Below, piece after piece: positions 38,127-47,926 of a stretch of DNA of 64,000 nucleotides (positions are counted from its first letter, which is position 1; every line of letters starts with the position of its first letter). Under the pieces are notes generated by a model. That model was not told where the DNA came from, did not search any database, and saw only the letters and a list, made by a program, of their open reading frames with translations. Origin of the DNA: Lachnospira sp. GTDB taxonomy: Bacteria > Bacillota > Clostridia > Lachnospirales > Lachnospiraceae. The DNA lies in contig SVDX01000003.1 of NCBI GenBank assembly GCA_015057605.1, forward strand, positions 1-64,000, given 5' to 3'. The position numbers and the translations under genes were made by a program.

Positions 38127-38951
38127 GATGAAAAAGCAAGAATAGGTGTGGCAGTTTTAGACACAGGTATATATCCACATGTGGATTTTGAAAATCGAAT
38201 AAGGGTATTTAAGGATTTTGTCAATAATATAAAAAGACCTTATGACGATAATGGGCATGGAACGCATGTGAGTGGCATAATTGCAGGTGCCGGAATTGCT
38301 AATAAAAGATATAGGGGAGTTGCACCCATGGCTAATATCATTGCACTAAAAACATTGGATAAAAAGGGGGATGGAGAGGTTGAAAATGTAATTAAGGCAA
38401 ATGAGTGGATATTGGAAAATTGTATTAAATATAATATTAGAATAGTTAATATTTCGATGGGCGCGGCACCTGCGAATAAGGATGAATATACGCCGAAGGA
38501 AAAAAGATTTATTGAAAATGTTGAAAGGCTTTGGGATGCGGGTATAGTTGTTGTGGCAGCAGCTGGCAATAATGGGCCTGAGAGTAATTCAATAACTATA
38601 CCGGGAGTAAGTAAGAAGGTTATAACTGTTGGAAATTGTGAGAATACTTCTATAAGTAAAACAAGTTCCGGTAGAGGACCAACTGTAGATAGAATTCTAA
38701 AGCCGGATATAATAGTTCCTGGAAATAATATTATGGCATGTGCAAATATGAGAAATGCATATACCACAAAAAGTGGCACTTCAATGTCTACGCCGATTGT
38801 AAGTGGTACAATAGCAAGAATGCTTGAAAAAAATCCTTCACTTACAAATTATGAAATAAAGGAAAATTTGCAAAAAACAGCAATAGATATGGGCTATGAC
38901 AGGAATAGACAGGGCTTTGGAATGCTTAACATAAATGATTTGTTGAATTGA
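38112..38951 (+). CDS. Intracellular-type subtilisin-like serine protease (S8)
   Basis: A 279-residue subtilase. The catalytic triad is visible as Asp17 (VLDTG), His49 (HGTHVSG) and Ser224 (GTSMSTP), with the oxyanion Asn in AAAGNNGPESN. There is no signal peptide and almost no propeptide; the core begins directly, as in AprX/Isp-like cytosolic proteases. ATG 38112 is the only start that keeps the first core strand; the ribosome site is weak (AGACGG about 10 bases upstream). The start lies in a perfect hairpin arm, so translation may be structurally restrained. Substrate unknown. Confidence 0.9.
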   Translation: MSYFFDEKARIGVAVLDTGIYPHVDFENRIRVFKDFVNNIKRPYDDNGHGTHVSGIIAGAGIANKRYRGVAPMANIIALKTLDKKGDGEVENVIKANEWILENCIKYNIRIVNISMGAAPANKDEYTPKEKRFIENVERLWDAGIVVVAAAGNNGPESNSITIPGVSKKVITVGNCENTSISKTSSGRGPTVDRILKPDIIVPGNNIMACANMRNAYTTKSGTSMSTPIVSGTIARMLEKNPSLTNYEIKENLQKTAIDMGYDRNRQGFGMLNINDLLN

Positions 38952-38956
38952 ATTGC

Positions 38957-38985
38957 TTGAAAAAGAGGGGGCTAAATAGTATAAT
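38957..38985 (+). promoter_or_regulatory. Promoter for the DUF1653 gene and downstream operon
   Basis: TTGAAA (38957-38962), 17 bases, TATAAT (38980-38985). Likely drives 39016 to 43693. Confidence 0.7.
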
Positions 38986-39015
38986 AAAAACGATTAAAAA
39001 AGGAGTGGTGGGTTA

Positions 39016-39531
39016 ATGGAAAGAATGATACCTAAGCAAGGCGAATTATATAAGCATTTTAAAAACAAATTATATAAGGTAGTGACAATAGCAAGAGATT
39101 GCGAAACTATGGAAGAGATGGTTGTGTATCAGGCAATGTATGGCAATAATGAATGTTACATAAGAAGTGTAAGTGATTTTATGGCAGAGCTATCTAAAGA
39201 GCAGTATCCGAATGCTACACAAAAATACAGATTTGAAAAGGTTGAAGAAGAGGCAAAAGTAGAAGAAAAGCCAGTATCTGTCATAGAACCGATAACAGCT
39301 AAAGAGGAAACTATAGATGACAGACTTATGAAATTTTTAGAGGCTGATACTTATGCTGAAAAATTAGATTGCCTTATTGCGATAGAACGAAAATTAGACG
39401 AGAGAATATTGAATAATATTGCAGTAAGCATGGATGTGGTATTGCCGGAAGGTAGTCTTGAGGACAAATTTATTTCCTTAAGAAATTGCGTTGCGACACA
39501 GGCAAAATATGAATGTAACAGATTGAGATAG
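39016..39531 (+). CDS. DUF1653-like protein with extra C-terminal region
   Basis: A 171-residue soluble protein. The first 70 residues (GELYKHFKNKLYKVVTIARD, then MVVYQAMYG and a terminal MAELSKE) match the small DUF1653 domain, an SH3-like fold of unknown role. An acidic, Glu/Lys-rich linker (about 75-100) and a helical C-terminal domain (about 102-171) follow, which I do not recognise. AAGGAG and GGTGGG both lie upstream of ATG 39016. The stop is six bases before the next gene. Confidence 0.75.
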   Translation: MERMIPKQGELYKHFKNKLYKVVTIARDCETMEEMVVYQAMYGNNECYIRSVSDFMAELSKEQYPNATQKYRFEKVEEEAKVEEKPVSVIEPITAKEETIDDRLMKFLEADTYAEKLDCLIAIERKLDERILNNIAVSMDVVLPEGSLEDKFISLRNCVATQAKYECNRLR

Positions 39532-39537
39532 AAGCTT

Positions 39538-41292
39538 ATGATAAAAGAACGTTTAGAAGCTATAAGAAAGCTTATGGCAAAGGAAAATATATCGGCATAT
39601 ATTATACCGACCTCGGATTATCATCAGTCCGAATATATAAGTGAATATTTTAAATGCAGAGAATATATGTCTGGTTTTACAGGTTCAGCAGGTACACTTG
39701 TTATAGGTATAAATGAAGCTGCATTATATACGGATGGCAGATACTTTATACAGGCCACAAAGGAGCTTTTAGGAAGCGGAATAACCCTTATGAAAATCGG
39801 CGAAGAAGGTGTAATGGACCTTCTTGAATATGTGGAGAACCTTCTTAAAGATGGTGGATGCCTTGGCTTTGATGCAAAATATATAGATGCAAACTTTGGC
39901 ATAGAGGTAGCTAAAAAAATTGATATAAAGTCAATTGATTTAGTGTCACCTATATGGAACGATAGACCAGCTATGCCATATAGTAAAGCATTTGTTTTAG
40001 AAGAAAAGTATGCAGGAGAAAGTGTTACATCTAAACTTGTAAAGATAAGAGAAGAGATGAGAAAGGTAGATGCAAAGTATCACCTTGTAACCTCTCTTTG
40101 CGATATAGCGTGGATATATAATATTAGGGCAAATGATGTATTACACAATCCAGTATTGCTTGCATATACTTTGATTACGGACGATGCTGCATATTTATAT
40201 ACAGATGAAAGCAAGCTTGATTTTACAATAGATGGCGTTACAATACGTCCTTATGAAAGCATTTATGAGGATGTAAAAAAACTTTCTGGTAAGGTGATGG
40301 CAGATATAGATAGTATAAATTATGAGCTTTATCTTGGAATTGATGACCTTGAAGCGAGACATAATCCAAGTACTATTTTAAAAGCAGTAAAGAATGAAAC
40401 TGAGATTAAAAATTTATATAAGGCGCACATTAAGGATGGAGTTGCAGTAACAAAATTTATATACTGGTTAAAGAAAAATGTTAAGTCTGATATTACGGAA
40501 AAAATGGCAGCAGAGCACCTTGAGAATTTGCGTAAAGAGCAAAAAGGATATATTGAACCAAGCTTTGAAACCATTTCGGCTTATGGCGCTAATGCAGCTC
40601 TTATGCATTATTCAATAAAGGACGAAGTGGTACTTAAGAATGAAGGCTTTCTTTTAGTGGACTCTGGCGGACAGTACTATGAAGGAACTACTGATGTTAC
40701 AAGAACTATTGCATTAGGAGTTTTGAACGAGAGGATGAAGGAATGCTATACGCTTGTTTTAAAAGGGATGCTTTCACTTAGTGATGCAAAGTTTTTATAC
40801 GGCTGTACAGGGCGTAATCTTGATATATTAGCAAGAGGACCATTGTGGCAAAATGCAATTGATTATAAATGCGGTACAGGGCATGGCGTTGGCTATCTTC
40901 TTAATGTACACGAGGGACCTAATGGTTTTCGCTATAAAAAGCCAAAGGATGAATACTATGACTGCGTTATTGAAGAGGGTATGGTAAGCTCTAATGAACC
41001 GGGCGTATATTTTGAAGATGAATTTGGTATAAGAATTGAAAATGAAATAATAGCTAAGAAGCATATTAAAAATGAATATGGGCAGTTTATGGCATTTGAG
41101 ACATTGACTTTAGTTCCATTTGATTTAGATGCAATAGATTATTCGTTACTTTCTAAAAAAGAAATCGATATGATTAATAAATATCATAAGAGAGTATATG
41201 ATGAATTGTCACCATTTCTTTTAGAAGAGGAGAAGGAATGGCTCTTAGCAATGGTTGATGGAGAACAGGGTAAATGGATGAACGTTTTATAA
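39538..41292 (+). CDS. Xaa-Pro aminopeptidase (M24B family)
   Basis: A 584-residue aminopeptidase P of the large (eukaryote-like) type. N-terminal creatinase-like domains (about 5-300, with IPTSDYHQSEYISEYF and YTDGRYFIQA) precede the pita-bread catalytic domain. Metal ligands are visible in DSGGQYYEGTTDVTRT (two Asp), GTGHGVGYLLNVHEGP (His) and SSNEPGVYFEDEFGIRIENE (two Glu). It removes N-terminal residues ahead of proline in the cytosol. The last 19 bases overlap tcdA. Confidence 0.93.
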   Translation: MIKERLEAIRKLMAKENISAYIIPTSDYHQSEYISEYFKCREYMSGFTGSAGTLVIGINEAALYTDGRYFIQATKELLGSGITLMKIGEEGVMDLLEYVENLLKDGGCLGFDAKYIDANFGIEVAKKIDIKSIDLVSPIWNDRPAMPYSKAFVLEEKYAGESVTSKLVKIREEMRKVDAKYHLVTSLCDIAWIYNIRANDVLHNPVLLAYTLITDDAAYLYTDESKLDFTIDGVTIRPYESIYEDVKKLSGKVMADIDSINYELYLGIDDLEARHNPSTILKAVKNETEIKNLYKAHIKDGVAVTKFIYWLKKNVKSDITEKMAAEHLENLRKEQKGYIEPSFETISAYGANAALMHYSIKDEVVLKNEGFLLVDSGGQYYEGTTDVTRTIALGVLNERMKECYTLVLKGMLSLSDAKFLYGCTGRNLDILARGPLWQNAIDYKCGTGHGVGYLLNVHEGPNGFRYKKPKDEYYDCVIEEGMVSSNEPGVYFEDEFGIRIENEIIAKKHIKNEYGQFMAFETLTLVPFDLDAIDYSLLSKKEIDMINKYHKRVYDELSPFLLEEEKEWLLAMVDGEQGKWMNVL

Positions 41293-41957
41293 GAACGGCA
41301 ATGGTGATAGGTGAGGATTCGCTTGAAACTTTGTCTAAAAAGAAGGTTTGCATATTTGGTGTTGGTGGCGTTGGTGGCTATGTGGCCGAAGCTTTGGCGC
41401 GTTCGGGGATAGGTCACTTTATGCTTGTTGATAATGATACAGTTTCTACAAGTAATATCAATAGGCAGATAATAGCATTTGAAAGTACGGTGGGCCAATA
41501 CAAGACTAAACTTATGCAAAAAAGGATTTATGATATTAATCCTATGGCAAAGGTTGATACGTACGAAATGTTTTATTTGCCGGAAAATGCGCACGAGATA
41601 GATTTGTCTGACTGTGACTATATTGTTGATTGCATTGATACAATTACAGCTAAGCTTGATATTATACAACGCGCAGATAGTATGGGAATAAAAATAATAA
41701 GCTCTATGGGAACAGGTAACAAACTTGAACCTACTATGTTAGAGGTTACTGATATATATAAGACAAGCGTGTGTCCACTTGCTAAGGTGATGCGAAAGGA
41801 ACTTAAAAAGCGTGAAATAAAGAAGCTTAAGGTCGTGTATTCTAAGGAGGAACCAAAACGAAAGGGTGAGTCTGATAGAGTTCCGGGAAGTACTGCATTT
41901 GTGCCATCGGCAGCAGGACTTATAATAGCTTCAGAGGTAGTAAAGGATTTATTATGA
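41274..41957 (+). CDS. tcdA: tRNA threonylcarbamoyladenosine dehydratase (TcdA/CsdL-like)
   Basis: A 227-residue ThiF/E1-like ATP-dependent enzyme. The nucleotide motif GVGGVGG is at 29-35, followed by LVDNDTVSTSNINRQ, typical of the family, and a C-terminal SKEEP stretch and GSTAFVPSAAGL found in TcdA. It cyclises t6A at position 37 of ANN-decoding tRNAs. ATG 41274 lies inside the end of the aminopeptidase gene and the stop overlaps the next start (ATGA), so three genes are coupled. Confidence 0.9.
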   Translation: MDERFIRTAMVIGEDSLETLSKKKVCIFGVGGVGGYVAEALARSGIGHFMLVDNDTVSTSNINRQIIAFESTVGQYKTKLMQKRIYDINPMAKVDTYEMFYLPENAHEIDLSDCDYIVDCIDTITAKLDIIQRADSMGIKIISSMGTGNKLEPTMLEVTDIYKTSVCPLAKVMRKELKKREIKKLKVVYSKEEPKRKGESDRVPGSTAFVPSAAGLIIASEVVKDLL

Positions 41958-43693
41958 TTTGGAATGAGTACAAATTTAGTGTTAAAAAGGTTATAGAAGC
42001 ATTGGTCGCTTCGTGGGTAGGTATGCTGATTTTATCGTTTTACTACTCAGGAACGGTTTTGTTTAATAGAGAATATTCAAAAAACTTTAGTATAGTTACA
42101 GCACTTATTTTGATTGTGCTTTTGTTCTTGCTTATCATATTGCTTGATATGCTGATAAAATCAGTTGAGATAGTCAGACTGTCACTGCTTCTATTAGTTA
42201 GTATGTATATGATAATAATAGTAAGCTTTACGTCGGAAATTACGTGGCTTTATGCAGCGGTGCTTATTGAACTGCTATTGGTGTATTATTTAAGGGATAC
42301 GGATTTTGGAATAAGAATCAGAGATAAATATGTATTTGCAAAAAGCTCGTATGCGATTTTGTTTTTGCTTGTATTGCTTTTTATAGGTGGATACACGGTT
42401 ATGAAATATCTTGCATACAGGTCTCCGAATTTTGATTTTGGTATATTTGCAAATATGTATCACAATATGAAGGAAGGATTTAAGCCTTTGGTTACATCGG
42501 AAAGAGACAAGGTGCTGTCACATTTTGCAGTACATTTTTCTCCAATAGTGTATGTGGCACTTCCGATTTATTGTGTATTTCCAGACCCGGCTACAGTTCA
42601 GGTGATACAGGCACTTGCTTTGGCAGTTGGTGTAATTCCGATATATCTTATTAGCAAACATCATGGACTTGGTAAAAAGACAACTGTGGCAATTGGTATA
42701 TTGTATTTCTTGTACCCGGCGCTTGCTGGCGGGTGTGCCTATGATTTCCATGAAAATTGTTTTTTGGTGCCAACTCTACTATTTTTGTTTTGGGCAATGG
42801 AAAAGAAAAATAATATTTTGATAATATTATTTGGACTTTTGGCTTGTATGGTAAAAGAGGATGCGCCAGTATATGTGGCGATAATTGGTATATATTATTT
42901 GTGCTCAGGAAAATCAAAGCTTAGAGGAAGTTTACTTACAATAGCTTCTGTTATATATTTTGTGGTGGTTACAAGCCTTATGCAAAAATATGGTCTTGGC
43001 GTAATGACATATAGATACAGTAATATAGTTCCATATGGAGTAGATGGCTTTGGCGCAATTATTAAGGCAGCAATGAGCAATCCAATGCTTTTAATATCTG
43101 AGTGTTTTACAGCAGAAAAAATGCAATTTGCATTTTATATGCTGATGCCGATTGCGGGACTTAGCTTTGCAAATAAAAAGGTTTCTAATTTTATTTTGGT
43201 AGGACCATTTTTGCTTATAAATCTGATTTCGGATTATCAGTATCAGCATTCAATATTCTTCCAATATACATTTGGTGTAACGGCAATATTTTTCTATTTA
43301 GTAATTGTTAATCTTAAGGAAATGAAACCTATTATGCGAAGGAATTGTTTGCGATTTGCAATGGTGGCATCATTAACGATATTCGTATTTATATTGCCAA
43401 GATATATTAACTATTTTAATTATTACAGTATAGAAAAGGATAAGATAGAAGAACTTAATGAGGCTTTAGAAATGATACCGGATGATGCTTCTGTTAGTGC
43501 AAGCACATTTTTGGTTGCAAAGCTATCAGAGAGAGAATTTATTTATGAATATCCGTCAGACAATGAGACAGAATATATAGTACTTGATCACCGCTGGTCT
43601 AAATATAGCGATGTGGCGATTGATAATTTAAAGATGCGAGGCTATGAAGTTGTATATGATGGCACTAATGTACTTATTTTAAAACTCAAATAA
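41954..43693 (+). CDS. DUF2079 polytopic membrane protein
   Basis: A 579-residue membrane protein with about 12-13 helices and a C-terminal outside domain. DFGIFANMYHN, HFSPIVY, YDFHENCF and KEDAPVY are the conserved stretches of DUF2079, a family related to GT-C glycosyltransferase-like proteins. Catalytic activity is not established; the outward loops with Asp and His are where a GT-C site would lie. The start overlaps tcdA by four bases (ATGA). No terminator is visible after it. Confidence 0.85.
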   Translation: MIWNEYKFSVKKVIEALVASWVGMLILSFYYSGTVLFNREYSKNFSIVTALILIVLLFLLIILLDMLIKSVEIVRLSLLLLVSMYMIIIVSFTSEITWLYAAVLIELLLVYYLRDTDFGIRIRDKYVFAKSSYAILFLLVLLFIGGYTVMKYLAYRSPNFDFGIFANMYHNMKEGFKPLVTSERDKVLSHFAVHFSPIVYVALPIYCVFPDPATVQVIQALALAVGVIPIYLISKHHGLGKKTTVAIGILYFLYPALAGGCAYDFHENCFLVPTLLFLFWAMEKKNNILIILFGLLACMVKEDAPVYVAIIGIYYLCSGKSKLRGSLLTIASVIYFVVVTSLMQKYGLGVMTYRYSNIVPYGVDGFGAIIKAAMSNPMLLISECFTAEKMQFAFYMLMPIAGLSFANKKVSNFILVGPFLLINLISDYQYQHSIFFQYTFGVTAIFFYLVIVNLKEMKPIMRRNCLRFAMVASLTIFVFILPRYINYFNYYSIEKDKIEELNEALEMIPDDASVSASTFLVAKLSEREFIYEYPSDNETEYIVLDHRWSKYSDVAIDNLKMRGYEVVYDGTNVLILKLK

Positions 43694-43699
43694 AAAAAC

Positions 43700-43727
43700 T
43701 TGAAAAAAATTATAAAAAGCGTATAAT
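43700..43727 (+). promoter_or_regulatory. Promoter of the 43777 lipoprotein gene
   Basis: TTGAAA (43700-43705), 16 bases, TATAAT (43722-43727). Confidence 0.65.
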
Positions 43728-43776
43728 GTTTAACGTAGTTATTTGTGACTTTCACATTTACGAGGAGGAAAAAAGA

Positions 43777-44976
43777 ATGAAAAAAAGAATTTTTGCATTG
43801 ATGTTAGTTTTCATTATGCTTTTATCATGCGTTGCATGTGGAGATAAGGAAAGCGCATCAGTAGAAGATGATGACAATGGACAACAGACAACAACAGTTG
43901 CGAATGGCGAAGAACCAACAACTGAAACACCAGAGGTTGAAAAGACCTTAGCTGAAAAGATTTCATCACTTATGTCAGGTATCGAATTAACAGGTACTAA
44001 TGCTGTTGAATTAGAAGTGACAAATGTTGAGATGGGTAAATCATATGAATGGAATAATGATGAATTAGTTGAAATTCCTGGTACTATGTATGATCTTAAG
44101 TTAATGCTTCAAACAGATACAGAAGCTAAGAATGTAGCACTTACAGTTAAGTATGCAAAGGCTGGTAGTGTTTACAAGGATATGACAAAGGCATATTTTG
44201 TGGATGAGACATTATATATTGATGTATTGTCTTTAATGACAGCGATGATTGATATGGGTGAAGCAAACAGTGAATCACTTCCAAATACTCCTACAGGTTA
44301 TTTAAAGCTTACAAAGGAAGAAATTCAGTCAATAGTTGACAGTATGAATCAACCAGGAATTTATGGAGATATGAATGATGCAGCAGCTTCTCCGGTTATG
44401 ACAGTTGAAGAAGGCGAAGCAGAAAACGGCTTTGACATTGAAGAAATTTTAGATACTTTACAAAATACAGAAATTGCACCAATTCTTTATACAGAATTAG
44501 TTAAGCAGGCATCATTATATGTAGGTTCAATTTCAGATAAGTTGCCAGAAGGCTTCCTTGCAGTAACAGACAACAATATGACAGTTACGATGACACCTGA
44601 AAATATTGATGAATTAGCTAAAGCAGTTAAGGGTTCTGATTTAGAAACATATGCAAAGGCATATGCTAATGCAATTAAGGATGATGAATTAGGTGCTAAG
44701 CTTTCAAGTCTTATTCTTGAAAATGTTGATGGACTTAATGATAAATTAGCAAAAATTAACACAGATGGTAATTCTGCTACAGAAGAAAATGCAGGAGAAT
44801 ACATTAAAGTAATCGTAGATACTTATGAAGTTGGTTTTGGTCTTAAGCTTGAAATGAAAGCAGACGGTGAAACTATGAAGTTATCAGCAGCTATTAAGAA
44901 GGAAACAGCAAGCATTGTTGCACCTTCTAATACATATTCAATTACTGCATTAATGCCATCACAACCTCTCCAGTAA
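43777..44976 (+). CDS. Lipoprotein of unknown function
   Basis: A 399-residue lipoprotein. The hydrophobic signal ends in LLSC, a good lipobox, so the first Cys of LLSCVAC is the likely lipid anchor. A short Thr/Glu/Asp-rich linker (about 30-55) leads to a mixed alpha/beta ectodomain with YLKLTKEEIQSIVDSM and helical LEEYAKAYANAIKDDEL-type regions. The overall look is like the large ligand- or sensor-type lipoproteins of Clostridia, but I recognise no family. GAGGAGG precedes ATG 43777; the longer frame from 43726 runs into the promoter. It has its own promoter and terminator. Confidence 0.75.
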   Translation: MKKRIFALMLVFIMLLSCVACGDKESASVEDDDNGQQTTTVANGEEPTTETPEVEKTLAEKISSLMSGIELTGTNAVELEVTNVEMGKSYEWNNDELVEIPGTMYDLKLMLQTDTEAKNVALTVKYAKAGSVYKDMTKAYFVDETLYIDVLSLMTAMIDMGEANSESLPNTPTGYLKLTKEEIQSIVDSMNQPGIYGDMNDAAASPVMTVEEGEAENGFDIEEILDTLQNTEIAPILYTELVKQASLYVGSISDKLPEGFLAVTDNNMTVTMTPENIDELAKAVKGSDLETYAKAYANAIKDDELGAKLSSLILENVDGLNDKLAKINTDGNSATEENAGEYIKVIVDTYEVGFGLKLEMKADGETMKLSAAIKKETASIVAPSNTYSITALMPSQPLQ

Positions 44977-45003
44977 ATTAATATATTTTTAGTGAAGTTA
45001 GAT

Positions 45004-45037
45004 AGAGTTCGTGAAATTAAAATCACGAACTCTTTTT
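45004..45037 (+). terminator. Terminator of the 43777 lipoprotein gene
   Basis: AGAGTTCGTGA (45004-45014) pairs perfectly with TCACGAACTCT (45023-45033), then TTTT. Confidence 0.88.
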
Positions 45038-45068
45038 ATATTTTTTTACATTTTTCTTAATATTTCTC

Positions 45069-45097
45069 TTGTTATATACAAGAAAATGAGTTAAAAT
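45069..45097 (+). promoter_or_regulatory. Probable promoter of the lipoprotein-pilB-pilT unit
   Basis: TTGTTA (45069-45074), 17 bases, TAAAAT (45092-45097). No terminator separates the lipoprotein from pilB. Confidence 0.55.
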
Positions 45098-45125
45098 ATA
45101 AGGGATAGTATTCTGGAGGTATTAT

Positions 45126-46214
45126 ATGAAGAGAATATTTGCTATGGTAGCGCTTATACTTATGATGTTTGGTATAACAGCCTGCAATAATGATCAGATT
45201 AATTTTCATACATATTATCGCATAGATTTTAAAGGCTTTAGTGGCTTTGCAACATACGAAGACAGTTTTGATAAGGATGCTCTTTATGAGGTGCTTGTTA
45301 AAGAAGGTGATGAGGATGATGCAGAGCAGTACAGAACGTTTGTTGATGGAATAACATACACTGTATCAAAGACAGAGAGCTTTAAGAATGGTGATAAAGT
45401 TAATGTGGATTTTACATATGATAAGGAATTAGCTAAGGAACTATCTGTTACATTTTTAAAAGACAGACTTGAGATACCTGTAACAGATTTACAGGAACCG
45501 GTTAAGGTTGATTTGTTTGCAGATTTTAAGATAGGGCTTGTTGGCGCGTCGCCTAAGCTTACGCTCTCATATAGTAACGAATCACAACATGAGTATATAA
45601 AAGGACTTACATATACAATCAATGCGAATGAATTATTGGCTAATGGAGATGTGATTAATGTAGTGTGCAATATAGATGTAGCAACTGCAGGCGCCGCAGG
45701 ATATGTGTATGATTATTCTTCAATTAATTATGAGATTAAGAATGTTGATGAATATATACTTTCAAAGGATGAGCTTGATAAAAGCGTATTAAAGAGTATA
45801 TCGACAGAAGCTATTGCAACTATTGCTTCGGAAACAGCAAGTACTACGGGACATATGCTTTACAAGGCAACAGGTAATGTTTCTTATCTTTCACAAACAA
45901 GTAAGGAGACGGCGAATGATTATGCTTTACATGAGGCATATTTTGTTAAAGAGATAGTTCCACTTGGCGGAAGAGATACTACATATGTTTACCTTACATT
46001 TAAAGGTAATATTACAAATGGTACTTCTACAGAGACAGTGTATTTTGTGTTTGAATATAAGAATCCTATAAAGGATGAAAATGGTCAGTTTGTACTTAAT
46101 CATACAGAACAAAAGAAGAGATATAAGTGTGGAACAGACTATGAGACTTTATGGGGCGAAGTAGAAGCAAGTAAGTTTTATGAATATGAGTTTGAGAAAA
46201 TAACTATAGAATAA
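45126..46214 (+). CDS. Lipoprotein in the type IV pilus operon
   Basis: A 362-residue lipoprotein with lipobox ITAC at about residue 20. Two Ig-like beta repeats follow: about 25-115 (FKGFSGFATYEDSFD ... FKNGDKVNVDF) and about 120-205 (VDLFADFKIGLVGASP ... LLANGDVINV), a pattern I have seen in clostridial Ig-like and zinc-ribbon proteins. The C-terminal domain (about 215-362) is unrecognised. It ends ten bases before pilB and shares its promoter, so a role at the outer face of the pilus machine is plausible. CTGGAGG precedes ATG 45126. Confidence 0.75.
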   Translation: MKRIFAMVALILMMFGITACNNDQINFHTYYRIDFKGFSGFATYEDSFDKDALYEVLVKEGDEDDAEQYRTFVDGITYTVSKTESFKNGDKVNVDFTYDKELAKELSVTFLKDRLEIPVTDLQEPVKVDLFADFKIGLVGASPKLTLSYSNESQHEYIKGLTYTINANELLANGDVINVVCNIDVATAGAAGYVYDYSSINYEIKNVDEYILSKDELDKSVLKSISTEAIATIASETASTTGHMLYKATGNVSYLSQTSKETANDYALHEAYFVKEIVPLGGRDTTYVYLTFKGNITNGTSTETVYFVFEYKNPIKDENGQFVLNHTEQKKRYKCGTDYETLWGEVEASKFYEYEFEKITIE

Positions 46215-46224
46215 GAGGTGCATT

Positions 46225-47910
46225 ATGGCTGGTTTTAGAAAAAAGATGAAAATTGGTGAGGTTCTTATAGAAAAGAACTTAATCACACAGGAACAGTTAG
46301 AGATAGCATTAGAGGAGAAGAAAAAGAGAGGCCTGTTGCTTGGTGATACAATTGTTGAGTTAGGATATATTCCGCAAGAGACGATGATTGATGTACTTAC
46401 ACGTCACCTTAATATTGAATATATTGATGTAAGAGAAATAGCAATTGATGAAAATGCATTCAAGCTTTTGCCTGAAAACTTTTTAAGAAAGTATAACGTG
46501 TTACCATACGGATATGCAGAAAACAATGCTAATGCGTTATTGGTTGCAATGTCTGACCCTATGAATATCGAAGCTATGGATGATATTAACATTTATACAG
46601 GTATGCAGGTGGTGCCAATACTTGCTATGAGAGATCATATCAATGCGATTATTGATAAGTTCTATGGTAAGCAACAGGGACAGGATATTGCAGAACAGTT
46701 CAAACAAGAAAACGCAGAAAATGCTGAAGAAGAAGCACAACGTAAAGAAGATATTGAAAATGCTCCTATCGTTAAGCTTGTTAATGGTATTATTGAACAG
46801 GCTGTAAGACAAAGAGCCAGTGATATTCATATCGAACCATTTGAATATAATGTACGTATCAGATACCGTGTCGATGGTTCGTTGCGTGAAGTTTCGGTAT
46901 ATGATAAAGCGGTATATTCAGCTATGAATGCCAGACTTAAGATTATGTCAGGCATGGATATATCAGAAAAGAGAAAGCCACAGGATGGTCGTATAACCAT
47001 CAATATTGACAGAAAGGAATATGATATCCGTGTATCTAATCTTCCTACTGTATATGGCGAAAAGGTCGTTATGAGAATTGCCTCGAAAGAGGGCTTCAAT
47101 AAAAATAAAAAGGATTTAGGTCTTAGAGAGTCGGATTTGGTTAAATTTGACAATATCCTAAGAAATCCGCATGGAATCATCCTGGTAACAGGTCCTACAG
47201 GTTCCGGTAAATCAACAACGCTTTATACTGCTCTTAGTGAACTTAACACAGAAGATGTTAATATCATCACTGTAGAAGATCCGGTAGAAGCAAATATCGA
47301 TGGTATCAATCAGGTACAGGTTAATAATAAGGCAGATATGACATTTGCAAATGCATTAAGATCTATCTTGCGTCAGGACCCTGATATCATTATGATCGGT
47401 GAAATTCGTGACTCCGAGACAGCGGAAATCGCGGTTAAGGCGTCGATTACAGGTCACTTGGTTGTTAGTACACTACATACTAACTCAACAGCAAGTTCTA
47501 TCACAAGACTCGCAGATATGGGTATTGAACCATATCTTATTGCGGACTCAGTTGTTGGTGTTATTGCTCAGCGTCTTGTTAGAAGATTGTGCTCATGTAA
47601 GAGAGAACATTGGACAACAATAGAGGAAATGAGAGAATTGGGCTTAGATCAGGAGATGCTCATTATGGAACCAGTTGGCTGTGCTAAATGCGCTAACACA
47701 GGCTTCTTAGGACGTATCGGTATCTACGAAATCATGCCTATTAATGCAAGATTAAGACAATTGATTACTGCAAATAAAACAGCTGATGAATTAAAAGCTG
47801 CTGCAGTTGAAGATGGTATGAGCTCGCTTAAACATTCAGCAAGCTTATATGTAAAAGAAGGTATAACTGCTTTTAGTGAAATGATGAAGATAGCATATGA
47901 GGCAGATTAA
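46225..47910 (+). CDS. pilB: Type IV pilus extension ATPase PilB
   Basis: A 561-residue GspE/PulE-type ATPase. The N-terminal GSPII_E domain (about 10-160) has KIGEVLIEKNLITQEQLE. Walker A GPTGSGKS is at 323-330, with SDIHIEP upstream, an Asp box (EDPVE), and Walker B IMIGEIRD, then GHLVVSTLHTN. The C-terminal zinc site reads CSC and CAKC, so the first pair is CxC rather than the more usual CxxC. It powers pilin polymerisation from the cytosolic face with PilC. Ribosome site AAGAGGTG lies before ATG 46225. Confidence 0.96.
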   Translation: MAGFRKKMKIGEVLIEKNLITQEQLEIALEEKKKRGLLLGDTIVELGYIPQETMIDVLTRHLNIEYIDVREIAIDENAFKLLPENFLRKYNVLPYGYAENNANALLVAMSDPMNIEAMDDINIYTGMQVVPILAMRDHINAIIDKFYGKQQGQDIAEQFKQENAENAEEEAQRKEDIENAPIVKLVNGIIEQAVRQRASDIHIEPFEYNVRIRYRVDGSLREVSVYDKAVYSAMNARLKIMSGMDISEKRKPQDGRITINIDRKEYDIRVSNLPTVYGEKVVMRIASKEGFNKNKKDLGLRESDLVKFDNILRNPHGIILVTGPTGSGKSTTLYTALSELNTEDVNIITVEDPVEANIDGINQVQVNNKADMTFANALRSILRQDPDIIMIGEIRDSETAEIAVKASITGHLVVSTLHTNSTASSITRLADMGIEPYLIADSVVGVIAQRLVRRLCSCKREHWTTIEEMRELGLDQEMLIMEPVGCAKCANTGFLGRIGIYEIMPINARLRQLITANKTADELKAAAVEDGMSSLKHSASLYVKEGITAFSEMMKIAYEAD

Positions 47911-47926
47911 TAATTAGGAGGAACTT

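Noticed and set aside
38240-38779. A 179-codon minus-strand frame
   Set aside because: It is antisense to the subtilase core, whose catalytic motifs are intact on the plus strand.
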